Shown: positions 24,022 to 35,945, counted from the first letter of the stretch. The stretch: 64,000 nucleotides of DNA from Odiellus spinosus (GCA_963920705.1 OY987227.1:28253935-28317934); one strand, 5' to 3'. Made by a program: numbers and translations. The notes: a model not told the origin generated them from the letters alone.

Positions 24022-24639
24022 TTTTTTTATCCTACGTAACTTGAAATAACCTTATATAATAATATCTGCTATCGAGTCTTCCATTTAGGCTGTATTAGAA
24101 ATTTTCTCTTAAATAACAATGTAACACGAGTGTTTAATGTTGCAAACCGTGTTCAGAATGTACAAATTTATATTTTTGTTAAAGTTTTTGAATTTCATTT
24201 TACAATTAAATACTTCATTGAATTTAAATATTACTGATAATATTCATGTTTCAAGCTTATATTACAAGGTTGCCATGGGTCAGCGAAAACCTTGGAAAGT
24301 CGCCGAGATAGTGCCCCCCTCCCCTAGATAGTGCCCCCTCTCCAAGATACGCCACTGGTCAAAAGGTTTGGGACTTTGAAAATTGCCCTTGAAGGTCATA
24401 TAATTGAATCCTTGTAAAAGTAAAAACGGCTGGTGTCAGATGATGTCTTAGAATGAGAAATATAGTATGGTGATATGTCCAGGGTAAATGATCAAAGATT
24501 GGCAGGGATAGCCCTGTTTTCCAGCTGTACAGCTGCTTTTAAGTCTTTTAAACGTTTTATAAAATCGTTAGCTAGGAGTCTAGGACTATTATTACATGGA
24601 CACTAGTCTTGAAAGGGAGGCAAAAACAACCATAATTAC
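24022..24639. other. 3' flank of ALDH6A1, no further gene seen
   Basis: No AATAAA close to the stop; GAAATAAC and TTAAATAACA are the nearest AT-rich candidates. A 64-codon ORF at 24137 is not supported. Confidence 0.5.
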
Positions 24640-25225
24640 ATATATTATCTGAGCAAAACGGCAATCGTTGGTATTCGTATTACCAGAAATGCCAAAGTAT
24701 AGAATTTTATTTGGCACAACTTCGTTTACAAATAGTCTAAAAAGGCATTAATTATTTTAAATATTTCTTAGGTAAACGAAAGATGAAATAATGCTGAGTC
24801 ATCCAGCGAAAGAGCCCTCGATTGGTCGACGCCAACACTGATCAGTATTGGAAACGAGCTCTAGCCTCTAATACCTTCCAATGGTATTGATTCGCGTTCT
24901 GTTCGTGAATTTTTGAATCGTGTGAACCTTCGTGACCCGCGCATTATTTCGGATATTATAAAATCAAACAGCATTCATCGTAGACCTTCAAACTGGTAAG
25001 TGGTTATATAAATTTTATGTGTTGTTGGGTTTTTGTGGGGATATTAGTTTTATCGTGGTTATTTACGATATTGGTCAAATTTAATTGAGTGTAATATGAA
25101 GTAATTCATATCCTTCGCGTAAATCTACCTACTTTATAATTAATCCGAATATATAATATTACCATGCAGAGAAACAACTATTTGAATCTGAATTACCACA
25201 AGACTTTTGGGGAGGTTTTTTAATT
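24640..25225 (+). repeat. Exon-like module, copy B
   Basis: AAAACGGCAATCGTTGGTAT, AATATTTCTTAG, GTAAACGAAAGATGAAATAA, ATATTATAAAATCAAACAGC and GACCTTCAAACTG|GTAAGT occur in the same order as in copies A and C. Reading frames are not conserved among copies, so any product would be non-coding RNA or a UTR exon. Confidence 0.7.
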
Positions 25226-25779
25226 AGCTCACTTTTTTGAGTGGATTTTGAAGCTCTTATCGTTTGTTTTCTAAGCCCTTTGATTGGATTTCGGGAACGC
25301 TTTGAAATATACACGTAGGCTTCAGCCTACCACGCCGCCATTGGTACTATACAGTAAAGTGTATTATGTGAACAGGTGTTTAGAGGAATTATGCTACGAA
25401 TAACATGTTTGTTCTGTTATTATTCATGTTAGTGGGCATCATGGTCTTTAGTGAATCCTTAAAATACTTAGTTTAAAACAGCGCGTGTATTTGTCCCTTC
25501 CGGTTTGGCTGGTATTTTACGATAAAGCGAACCAGAAGCCTTTTAGACATTTTTACGAGCTAACAAACCCACTTACTGAAAGAAATAAAAACGAGTATTA
25601 TTTTGTATATCCTTGGGAAATGAGTTAACGGGAATGATGATAAAATGGAAGTGGGTTGAATTTTGCTTAGAAGAATCCCGAAATTGATCTGGACGAGAAC
25701 GTCTCTATTTTTATTGCCGATTTGGAATGGGCTAACAAATTTCTGCGCCATAGAAGAAGGGTAATAAGTATAGTGACTC

Positions 25780-26140
25780 CTATTGAAAAGGGAGCCTTAT
25801 ATAATGGAATCCCTTGTATTTTATTCGAAACAGTTATCGGCTTCGGGGTGGGCCCCGAAAGAGCCAGAAATTGGCCGTCTCTCCCAGACCATTAGCGTTT
25901 ACCCCCGGCTCTCCAAATTTGGAAATAATCAAAAACTTTCGTCGCGTCCGATTTTTCGGTGTAGGCGAAACTCCTCGCGGTCATTTTGCACGCGCATAAT
26001 TGGCGGGAAAAAAGAGGCGGCTGGTCAATGTAGCGCGCGCGTTTTCATTCTCCTCTTCGCTCTCCCGATTTTGACCATCTCGTCTACTTATTTTGGCGCC
26101 CTTTTCGATACGCCCGTTTCCCGCCAAATTTACGGCGCCG
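25780..26140. other. GC-rich stretch with E2F-like sites
   Basis: Contains ATTGGCGGGAAA (25999-26010) and TTTCCCGCCAAA (26117-26128), the latter a perfect E2F consensus in reverse. Overlapping ORFs on both strands, one of 126 codons, are not conserved with anything recognised. It could be a CpG-rich promoter. Confidence 0.4.
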
Positions 26141-26455
26141 TTAAAGGGAACGACGAAATGTAAGGGAACGCTGCTGATCTTGGTCAGTAACTTTTTCGGA
26201 CATTGAAGATCGTCCGTCGAAAATGTTCTTCCCATTTTTAGCGTTTTCCCGCGCCGTGTCTTTTTCCCCCATCGCAATTTTCTCGACATGGTCTCCTAAC
26301 TGCGAAGCTACTCTTTCCAGTTTCCTGATATAATTCTTAGGATTCGAATTGGATGGATTGGCGAGGTCGTAATTCTTGGGGTCAATAGGTCGCGGGTCGT
26401 TTCCGAGAACCATTCCCAAATCCCCTTCGCTCGTAATTTTCAGCTTATAGACGGT
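26141..26455 (-). CDS. Unassigned coding-like exon or small ORF
   Basis: An open frame of 104 codons on the minus strand, from a possible acceptor (CAATAG at 26456) to TAA. The first Met is 12 codons in, at 26419. The product is hydrophilic and reads like real protein: YKLKITSEGDLGMVLGND, then DPRPIDPKNYDLANPSNSNP and NYIRKLERVASQLGDHVEKI. I do not recognise a family. It could be a terminal exon of a gene whose other exons lie upstream (higher coordinates) or a chance ORF in GC-rich DNA. No neighbouring exon could be joined. Confidence 0.3.
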   Translation of the reverse strand, partial: TVYKLKITSEGDLGMVLGNDPRPIDPKNYDLANPSNSNPKNYIRKLERVASQLGDHVEKIAMGEKDTARENAKNGKNIFDGRSSMSEKVTDQDQQRSLTFRRSL

Positions 26456-28655
26456 CTATTGAAGACGCGACCCCGCTTTTGGGAGTGCTTGGTCAATATA
26501 TATTCGAAGGGTCCACCCCATTTGTAATAGAGTTTTCACTTTTTAGAGATTTAGACCTAAATTGTACTAATCTTATTAGGAATTCAATTTAAATTTAATA
26601 GCCGGAAGTACAAGGTTTTCATCTTCATTCGTGGAAGATATATTTAAATTGTGGGTGGAAAGTGACCCTTGACTTAAAATAGACCATTCATTTAGTATGG
26701 TCCCTTAAAGGGGACAGTCCATAAATAACGTTACGCGAAAAGCTTAAATAATTATCGGTGCTAAGAGTAAAATATTTCGTAATATTATATTTGTAATATT
26801 TTAACTAGTTAATATTAAGGAACACATACCATCAGAAAACCAATGCCCTCAATAATATTAATGCTAAAATTTAATAGGGGTACTATTCGCTGAAATGAAG
26901 TTATTTTTCTGATTCCTAACGAAATTTTTAATTATTTTGAATTGACCATAAGCCCAGTGGTATTTCAAATATTTGATCGAAAATATTGAAAAAATTCCAA
27001 ATTTTATTTTGATTATTAAAAATTAGAGAACAATTAAAAACGCTAGTTAAATTTTAAGTCAAATAGGTCTTCCTTTAATTAGCCCAATTATTCAGTATTA
27101 TGTTTTATTTTTTGGGCGATTTAGTGTTTGAATTCATCCAAAAAACAGCGAATGCCTATTATTTTTAATATTTTTCGTGGTTCTGTTAGCTTTTCTCGGG
27201 TGATAAATAGAATGAGGATAGAAGCTATGAAACCCTAGTATTCAATAAAAATATTAAATCTTTTTGAAAATAAATTGAAAAGTAAGTTTTAAGTAAATAC
27301 CTATGATTAGAATCACGGCTATTTAATTTTAAAGGTATTATTGAGTTCGTTATAAGAACCTATTCAAAATCAAGTTACTCAGTTTATAAATAGCAATCAA
27401 GATTATCGTTCAGCGATGGAGACGCGGTAATCGATATAGTATCCTATTTAGGGGGACTTGTCTTTTTGACTCCCGATTTGACGCGTGAGGAGTACGGTTT
27501 ATAAATGAGTTTCGGGGTCAAAACTTCACCCCGAACATATTAAACAAGTGTAGTATCGAGTCTCTACTTGTTTGACAAAAAGATCGTGTAATTATGTAAT
27601 ATTTGTTTCATTAACGATGCTGTAAAACGTATCAAAACAATTTGAGTCCAAGGTACTTAAATTTTGGCAGTGTCAGCTAGTGTAATTGAGACTTCCAACC
27701 TTGCAGCGCGAGTCTGAATTGTATCTATTACAGGCTGGTCCTCCCAGTACGCTGAATTAATAGAGAATAATTCTTTGACATCTGTTTAATGCTTTGTCAA
27801 TATGGATTTTAAATCAATATTTAACCATTTTGGAAAGATTAACTATAATAGACGCGGCCAAAATTAAATTGGGGATTTGTGGGAAACTGGAAATATAATT
27901 GTTTACATTGACCCTATCACGTGACCTCCATTCTGACCTGGACGTAAATTAGACTGAAATTAATTTTTTTAAAAATCTAACCAAACCTCGCCAAACCTTA
28001 CCTAAGCCGTGTCGATCATTTTAAACACGATAAATTGTCTTTAGATGACCATAACACGTTGTTCACTTCCCAATTCATTAGATAACAACTCGGCTTTCTT
28101 TTGCAAAACTATACAAGATATAGAAGAACCAAGTTTTATCAGCAACCTCGAAAAATAATTCTAACAAAATATCTTTAATTTATTCGGATCTGTTTCATTT
28201 TATCTCTCTTTTTTTTTCTTTTGGTTTAATCTCATCATTACCAGTTGTAAATCACTGCTGTAATACCAATTTATTCGCGGGTTCTTATCGTTGCTAAAAT
28301 ATTATAGTTTATAGGGTGCTCAAAACTACTGGCTCCCCTCAATTTGCGGGCGATTACGATGAATTCTTAACTCGGCTCTTTGAATTATTGCAACCCATTC
28401 GAGTAATTTCTCCCTTCCCTTTAATCTGAATAACTCTTTCTCCAACCCCCCTCCGTTTACACTCAGATAAAAAGCAATCCCCTAATTTGAATATAGAACC
28501 CTTTATTTGCGGGAAAAGTATGGTACCTTGGAGTATTAAACGCGGAGAAACATTTCAAACGCCTTGCTTTTATTTAAAGGTCATGTTTTACGTCATAGCG
28601 CATCACTTACCTCTAGCAAAAAAAAAAAAAAAAAAAAAAGCCATCACCCCTGTCC
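26456..28655. other. No gene seen
   Basis: AT-rich, stop-rich. Searched for exons that could join 26141-26455 and found none. Confidence 0.5.
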
Positions 28656-29113
28656 GAGGGGGCAGACACTCGTGAACTCAGGTGTACAAAATTGTTGAAC
28701 TCTTTGCACTATCAAAGGTGAACTCAGAGTTCGTAAGAGCAAGAAGGATCAGACAAGGAGAGGAAAAGTAGGGCTGCGTTGAGTTAGAGAGAGAAGAGCC
28801 AACCTCCCACTCGGGTAGAAAGGGGGATAGGAAATTCTCGAGGTAAACTGTTGTCACGTGGTCACTAGCGTCGTTGGCTACTATGAAGCTGATAAAGGAT
28901 CCGTTTTACCCACGTGACAACATTTTACCACGAAACATCTCTACCCCCGTTCTCCCAGAGTGGGAGTTTAGGCCGACGCAGTAGGAACTGCGCCGTCCCC
29001 ACTTTTCCTCTCCTTGTCTGATCCTTCTTGGTAAGAGTTCGAACTCAATGCACTGTCAAAGCTGAACTCAGTGACCTCAGGTGTACAGCAAATTCAAGAG
29101 TGTCTGACCCCTC
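28656..29113. mobile_element. MITE family M3 copy, interrupted by an M2 element
   Basis: Ends GAGGGGGCAGACACTC and GAGTGTCTGACCCCTC, the same ends as at 17944-18048. The interior repeats CTCAGGTGTACA and GCACTGTCAAAG-like segments. The M2 insertion and its target duplication account for 298 of the 458 bp. Confidence 0.82.
28740..29030 (+). mobile_element. MITE family M2, copy 1 (291 bp, 7-bp TSD)
   Basis: Ends CAAGAAGGATCAGACAAGGA and its complement; perfect 7-bp target duplication GTAAGAG (28733-28739, 29031-29037). The interior contains TTGTCACGTGG and CCCACGTGACAA as an inner inverted pair. Confidence 0.9.
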
Positions 29114-29361
29114 GCCTCTGTCTGACTCGAGTGATTTGAACTCTTCCTCGATATTTTAAGTTGGGAGAAAAGGATGGCTATAACTCCATACATTAATACT
29201 CTTTGCGTGGAAACTTTAAATATTTATCGATAATAATGTACGTGATTCGTAGTGAAATCTTTTTAATTTGATGTTACTCAATCGTAATGTTTTTTTTTCT
29301 CTGAATGTGCTAATATTGCGTAACTTTCATCCCATCATTTGGCGCACGTACGAGGCTAGCT

Positions 29362-29523
29362 TTAAATCCGCGCCATGTGTCTCTTTATTTTTATCTGTTC
29401 GGCGAGTTTCCCTTTGATTAATTCGGGCATCGCTTCTCTCCCGTCGGCCATAAATAAAAGTTTTAACAATGCTAAGATAGAAGCGAAAGCTTTGGATTCC
29501 CCTTCGAAGTTTATGGCGAAAAA
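29362..29523 (-). other. Unassigned open frame with coding-like composition
   Basis: 54 codons on the minus strand from an acceptor-like CTAG to TAA. It reads FFAINFEGESKAFASILALL, then KLLFMADGREAMPELIKGKL and ends AEQIKIKRHMARI. The internal Met is at MADGREAMPE. Not recognised; a possible last exon, or chance. Confidence 0.2.
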
Positions 29524-29788
29524 CTAGCATTAAAAATGAGGGTTTTTATTTAAGTGCCTATAATCCGACATTATGGTCACTTACTGAAAGGATTAAAAAG
29601 ATCATTTTGAGGAATAGTCGTCAACCATTTCCGCCTCGTTAAGTTTTTTAGATATTTATCCCAGCAGCGCGTCATTATCACCCTTTCTCCCTATTTTTAT
29701 ACACGTATAAAGATTTTTATTCTTATACCTCCTCTTTGGGTTAAAAGAGTTGATCTAATTCGTGATCTTTCCAGCACTTTCTTAAAGG

Positions 29789-30133
29789 CAGGGTTGCCAC
29801 AGGTCAAGGAAAGCGGCGAAAAGTCGGAGAATTTAAAAATGAACCAAAAAAGTCAAGGGAATTTTAAGATATTTTAAAAAGTCAGGGAATTTAAAGATCT
29901 TTCAAGAAGCCAGGAAACTACAATCAATATCCGCGGAAAAGACCGTGTCAGTTGTATAGATTAGAACAAAGATACGCCTGCAAAAAATTTGGCGAACGCG
30001 ATTATATAAAGAAATAAAAGCTTAAAAATTGGGTAAGATTAGCCGAAACGGTCAGGGAAAATCGTTGGAAAGGGTCAGGGAAAAACATGGAAAAGTCAGG
30101 GAATTTGAATTAGAAAAAACTGTGGCAACCCTG
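29789..30133 (+). mobile_element. MITE family M6, copy 1
   Basis: Ends CAGGGTTGCCACAG and CTGTGGCAACCCTG. The interior repeats AAAGTCAGGGAATTTAAA and TCAGGGAAAA motifs. Same orientation as 52817-53121. Confidence 0.85.
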
Positions 30134-30398
30134 CATTACCAAGTTAGGGCACGCTAGTACTAGTTATATAAGCGTCCAAGAGAGCTGAAAACGCGTTGAG
30201 TGGTTTCGTGATACAATCTTTTTTCCCTATCAATCCTATAGTCCTCGCAATATACCTCTTTCCAAAAATCGTACCAAGTTAGGGGCTCCTACCTTATATC
30301 TACTAAGATAGCGGTCCATTGTTGTTTCTTTCTTAAATACCTTCGATAAGTCATAATATTAAATATCGATAGAAAATTTTCGTATTTCGCTTTTGATT

Positions 30399-32534
30399 TT
30401 AGTTTTTATAGAAATTAATGAAGAGAGTCGCGAATGTGGCGAGTAGAAAGTACGCGATGGCGTTTCCGATCAAGTAGAGGACGATGATACTTTCCGCCCC
30501 CTTCAGGGTTAATTGATTAGTTTCCAATTGCGCCGGTTCGGACCATCGTAGAATTTCGATCACGAAATACATGGGCCGTAGAATCGGATAAGTCAACTTA
30601 CATTCCGTGGAAATTGTCATTCTACGTGAAATTAGAAATGCAACAAAATTTTCTTTCAAAATCCACCTCTAATTCTTTGCAGACCACATTAGGGTAGACA
30701 CGCAACCTGCCAAATTTTATCATTGAAAAATTTCCCAAAGTCTGGCGCGAGATAAGTTAGACGAGGTCCGAATCGAGTCAGGTTGCGTGTCTACTTTTAA
30801 AGGAAAAGTGTTCCCATTTTTTTAGTTGGGGAAAATCAATCTAAGGGAAGAGCCGGGGGCTTTTGTTTCTAGGCGTGTTTCTTGGTCAAACTTACAACTC
30901 GTTAACAATCGCGGAATATGGTGTTCCAGCGAAACTGGTTGTGAAAAGGGCGGCGGAGTAGCTCTGGTCTACTGGCTCGGAGAAATAATAGATCTCCTTG
31001 AAGTCGAAGAGGTTTTCTTGATTGTAATAGTGATGACTCATGGAGGCAAAAACCACAAACATCCCAGAAATGAAAATCAGTTTCCGATTGGCCACTTGCT
31101 CGTAAACTTCACCCGTGATCAGTTGCACCGCGTGCATCTTTTCTCCAATGTCCCTTTCGCCTTTCAATATCTCTTCCAGTCTTTGAAATTTAGGTTCAGT
31201 TAAAGCCTTGGGTGCAAATGGGAGTAAAACAATTGCCGCATTTTTTTTTCCAAGTTTTTATGGACGAAACTTTTTGTCGCGATCATTACCTTTTTGGCGA
31301 AAAGCAAGTCCGGAACTCCGCCTTCCGTTATTCCAATTTTAATTTTACCCGCTCGCTCCAGGAGGTCGTCGATAGTATCCACTTTCAAGTATTTGGTTTC
31401 CGAAAATTCCGACTTCAAGTTACTCGAGATTTCGAAACTAAGAAACATGACTCCTAACAACCAGCTGATGAAGGCAATTCTCCATGGAAGGGACCGGGGC
31501 ACCAACAGATAGCCTGAAAATATTAATATTCAAAACTTTTAGGACAATGGTCACTGTTTAATTTTAAATCATTTTCTAATAAAAACATACCCTCGCAAAA
31601 AAATTGATTAGCATTTTGCCACAATTGCGCTTTGAATTTCTGAATGAAGTTTTTAAAACGCGGCCAACACCTTTTTAACGGTGATCTCGTCGTTATAGCT
31701 AGCGACATGACAGTGGTCACCAAGAACAAGAGAAATACCAATAGCCACGTAACCTGTACAAATGATACAATGCGAATGTACTGTATCGACTGAATGATTC
31801 ACTTTCACAATGAATCTAAATCTTTTAAGATAAGGGTCAATTGTTAAAGTTTTAGCTTTTTTTCTTAAATATCTTTGATAATAATTATGTTAAATCTCGA
31901 TATTCTTACGACACAGTATTGGCGTAACTTACGATTGGCTCGATTACTATAAACGATAAATTGGTGTTGATGACTGGTTCCGGTGCGGGAGACAACAAGA
32001 AGGTATAGCTGGGAAGGAAAATCTTGGTAATCCTCGTGATATTTAAATTCTCGTAAGACGACAAAAGGGAATAATCAAAAGCCATGACAAGGACGTCCAT
32101 GCTCTAAAAGATTTCGAGAGTCTTGACAATATTTACAACACGATTTAAAGGATAGAGTATAATGGCTCGGTTTGTCTTTAATTGTCATACTTATTCGCGA
32201 TTATGTACGTTAGTACGTGTACTTACCATTGGTAGTTCGGGGTTTTCAAAAAGATTCTTTTCGTTAAGATCGTCTTTTGGAATTTCAACAAACTCTAAAC
32301 TGTGACGAAACAGACACGTGATTATTTGCAGCACCTCCCCCTACCAAGGGCTGGTGTAGCTACTATATTATTTGAGGCGTTGGCGTCGTGCAAGAGGACG
32401 AAAATAATAAAAAAAAAAAAAAAGTTAAATTGGTAGACATGAAGGTCCTTTATTTACCTAGTGTTAGAGTATTGTCGACAACCTTGTTGCATCATTCGGT
32501 AGACATCTTTCATCATATCCACCATTAATGTTTC
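30399..32534 (-). CDS. Divergent ionotropic receptor (IR family), 5' end not found
   Basis: A chemosensory ligand-gated cation channel related to ionotropic glutamate receptors, in the plasma membrane of sensory neurons. Seven exons join in phase on the minus strand: 32534-32458, 32299-32227, 32103-31933, 31753-31591, 31513-31290, 31206-30896 and 30621-30399, 413 residues to the stop. The order fits the family: end of ligand-binding half S1 (MDVLVMAFDYSLLS, FLLSPAPEP), TM1 (TWLLVFLLFLVTTVMSLAI), pore loop (QLWQNANQFF), TM2 (WRIAFISWLLGVMFLSFEI), S2 starting with the typical TIDDLLERAGKIKIGI, and TM3 (SIIVLYLIGNAIAYFLLATF) just before the C-terminus. The canonical SYTANLAAF of AMPA-type channels is absent, as in divergent IRs. 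Exons encoding the N-terminus and start of S1 were not located between 32.54 and 33.6 kb, so the gene may be longer or truncated. Orthology is not claimed. Confidence 0.83.
30694..30794. mobile_element. Short MITE-like inverted-repeat element in the last intron of the receptor gene
   Basis: Perfect 16-bp terminal inverted repeats GTAGACACGCAACCTG and CAGGTTGCGTGTCTAC enclose 69 bp. It lies wholly in the intron between 30895 and 30622, so it does not break the reading frame. Confidence 0.75.
32331..32404 (+). repeat. Dispersed repeat D1, copy 2, in a receptor intron
   Basis: Lies between the receptor exons ending 32299 and starting 32458; same blocks as 4405-4481. Confidence 0.6.
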
Positions 32535-33619
32535 CTGTTGAATATTTTATTACAAGTAGTGAAACTTATGTGTTCAAAAGTTTGCCAACAGGATTATTTT
32601 TCTATGTTAATTTTGGCGCTGTCTAGTGGCTCGTTATCGGAGTATATTGCTCTGCTCGTTACCCATTTGAGTTAAATATATTCATCCAAAAATTACAACT
32701 TATACTAGAACATTGTACGAGCTATTCGTTCGGATAAGAAAATTGCCAAATCTATATGGAGACAGACGTCATGAAACCCTCTTACTGGGGGAGCTCTTGT
32801 AAGGGCGAATACCGTAACTCCCTCACTAAGGTGGATGACACCGAGGTGAGAAATAAAAATCTCTGACGTATCAATGTCTCCCTCGCTGACTCCCTATTTT
32901 CGACGATAATGATTATAAAGTGAATTAAATTATTCTACTTTCATACAAATTCTAAGAACTGCTATTCAATTATTATTCGAATATAAGTTGGATTTTTCTG
33001 GCTACAAACGGAAGAAAAGTAAGTCTGATTATATTATGATTACCTCAATAATCCCGGCCAATATTTTACCGTTCCCCGGACCATGGGACCTCATCTTGCA
33101 ACCTCGTCTCTAGCTACAATAAGAATCTAGAAAATATCGACTTTTTTAGCCGCAGTCAAAAAACTGATTGCCTAACTCTAGAACATTTATGTCTAAAAAA
33201 AAACCGTATATAATAAACAAAGGAAATGGGAGTCAATAGTAGCTAGTTTCTATTGGTTCGGTGCTCGTGTTCTCAAATATCGCGAACCAAATAACACGAA
33301 TGCTTATAAAAAATGTTTATTTATCCTTATAATAGTATTTGGCAGAATGGTCAAATCTAAGGCGAATCGAAACGCAATGTATAATTTCATAGCGACAACG
33401 AAGTCATTGCCAACGAACGTATATGACTGCGCGGGAAATACTTAATCTGTCCTATAAGTGACCCCGTAAAAAACTTATATCGTTCAAACTAACCACTGTG
33501 TGTACTCGATAAATAAAGTTTATTGAATAGCGCGTCACGTGACAGCAACAACGTCATCTTAATATTCATATTATATTACTGTATATTAATAATATTTGGG
33601 AAACAACCAAAATTACAAT
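32535..33619. other. Expected place for missing receptor exons; none proven
   Basis: One minus-strand open frame (about 32700-32900) includes GDIDTSEIFISHLGVIHLSE after an acceptor-like AAATAG, but its position does not fit the receptor order. Left unassigned. Confidence 0.35.
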
Positions 33620-34110
33620 TTAATACCTTAATTATCTAAGCAAAACGGTAATCGTTTGTATTCGTATTAACAGAAATGCCCTATTTATGTTTTACAAAGT
33701 ATATATTTTGATTTGTGGCCCAACCTCGTTTTCAAATAGTTTAAAAAGGCATTATTTTTTTAATATTTCTTAGGTAAACGAACGATAAAATAACGAAGAG
33801 TTATCCAGCATTGAGGAGGAAATTGCCCCCGACAATGGAGCAAGCTCAAACGCTCCTGAAAGTTGAGCAAAGTTTAACATCGAGATCTAGTACCTTACAA
33901 GATCATACGAGTGTGTTGATTCGCTTACCGTGCGTGGAATTTCTCGACTTTTGGATATTATAAACTCAAGCGGCGTTCATCTTAGACCTTCAAACTTGTA
34001 AGTTCTTATAATAATTCCATGCTTGCTTTTTTTTTTTTTTTCTGTGGGTATATTAGTTATATCTTGGTTATAACTTTCGTAAAATTTAGAGGCTATATTT
34101 TAAAACTATC
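33620..34110 (+). repeat. Exon-like module, copy C
   Basis: Same order of blocks as copy B, from AAAACGGTAATCGTTTGTAT to GACCTTCAAACTT|GTAAGT (donor at 34000). The middle of the unit is the most diverged part; both splice-like borders are the most conserved. Confidence 0.7.
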
Positions 34111-34846
34111 CATCAACTATCTACGTTTTTAAAAGTGTTGTATTCTATACCTAGACCCATTTTTTTTCTACGTATTAGTTTTTAGGGCCCACTTTAAAGA
34201 AGTTCAAGGCCCTTTTCCTACAATTTTGGGACCCTTGTCAAATTTTTCAAATATACTACAGCTTACTTAGCCCGAGTGTTTCGTTGCTACTGCCCTTGAA
34301 TACACATTAATATGACATAATTTTGAACCCATAAAGATCCTATAAATATCCTATACTTTTTGGATTTTTGACCTATATAATACCTATAAGTTTTTGTAGA
34401 CTTGTACTGGAAGCCCTGATTAAGCAACTCCGCCTCCTCTTTACTTCATGACAACACTCTCGTCCCTTTCGTATCGATTTAAAACGAAAATAAGACTTCT
34501 TTTAAAATGGGGAAACAAAATGCAAATTTAATTTCATAAAATCATATTCAATCATATGATACGATTGTAAGGAAAAAATATTAATCGCTATTCCTTAAAT
34601 TTTACGGTCATAAATTAAATCATAGATGGCGCTCATATACTTCATAAAAACGGCCGTTTAATGTTTGACTGTCGGGCGATCGATTATAAAATGAAAATGT
34701 AAAAAATATAAATTATCTAATATGACGTAATTTATTTCTGGAACGTAATTAAGGATAATTTTCGTACGAAAAGTAGAAATTTATGGATTAAGTACTTTTA
34801 CGAAGGAGACCGCGCGAAAGAAACTTTATCAGGTGCCAAGCAGGAC

Positions 34847-35138
34847 CAAGAAGGATCAGACAAGGAGAGGAAAAGTAGGGCTGCGTTGAGTTAGAGAGAG
34901 AAGAGCCAGCCTCCCACTCGGGTGGAAAGGTTGGATAGGAAATTCTCGAGGTAAACTGTTGTCACGTGGTCGCTAGCGTCGTTGGCTACTACGAAGCTGA
35001 TAAAGGATCCGTTTTACCCACGTGACAACATTTTGCCACGAAACATCTCTCCCCCCGCTCTCCCAGAGTGGGAGTTTAGGCCGACGCAGTAGGAACTGCG
35101 CCGTCCCCACTTTTCCTCTCCTTATCTGATCCTTCTTG
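34847..35138 (+). mobile_element. MITE family M2, copy 2 (292 bp)
   Basis: About 97% like copy 1 by eye, same orientation, same CAAGAAGG ends. Flanks GCAGGAC and CCAGAAC match at only 5 of 7 positions, so the target duplication has decayed or was imperfect. Confidence 0.88.
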
Positions 35139-35735
35139 CCAGAACGAACGAGAATTAAGCCACGCCACCATAGTGATGACGTAGTATTGCTGGGAATTTT
35201 TATTTTAAAAATTTGGAAAATGCGTGACAGCCTCGCTTGAGTTTAATATCCTTTTAAAGGGAAAATTTTATGAAATTGATCAATTTAAAATATTATAATT
35301 CAAGTTATCAGTTTCCCTTTGATATCGACTGTACAAGCGGAGGCGCTACTCGTAACGTATTTTGGGTTTTGGTATTGTGACGAGAGAGCAGGGAGGTCCC
35401 GCGCGATTGGAACGAACTGGAGTGGACAAAGGTCAAATGGGGGTTTAAATCCTTAACCGAACGGTCAAGCCTTTCTCGAACCGGGTATATCGTTGTTCGA
35501 AAAGGGTGCCGACGACGGTAACTTTAAAGAGTAATCGCCCACCCAAGTATTTACACCAAAGACGAAATTGAGGGATCAAAGAGGACCACCCCGCTAGAGG
35601 ATAGAGAGAGACTTAATCCCGCGCGAGAAATAAAATTCGACAAATAGGGAGAATGACGGAATTCAACGACAAATTCCGTACACCAAAGAAATTGACCCCA
35701 TTCAATAGAGACGTATACATTATTAATAAGCCTTT

Positions 35736-35945
35736 TTATAAAATAATCTTGGAAACGGTTAAAAGAGTCGTTAAAAAGCACGCGTTTCTATCGAAGTTGT
35801 TATCTTTTATAAGGTTGGTTCAAAGTATAGGATTTTCTATTCTTTTTCCAACCTCGAAACTAACAAAAATAGCCGTTAAATAGAACCCGTTTCTACCGAA
35901 GATGTTGCCTTTTTTCAAGGTTGGAACGAAGTTAGAATTTATATT
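35736..35945 (+). repeat. R105 repeat, about 1.8 units
   Basis: Same GTTCAAAGTATAGGATTTTC and TAAATAGAACCCGTTTCTAC blocks as at 49890. The ORFs at 35551-35883 lie in it and are discounted. Confidence 0.8.

Noticed and set aside
25783-26163. 126-codon plus-strand ORF
   Set aside because: GC-rich region with few stops by composition, no recognisable motif, and it overlaps other long frames on the opposite strand.
30826-31203. 125-codon plus-strand ORF
   Set aside because: Lies opposite the receptor exon at 30896-31206, which is far better supported.
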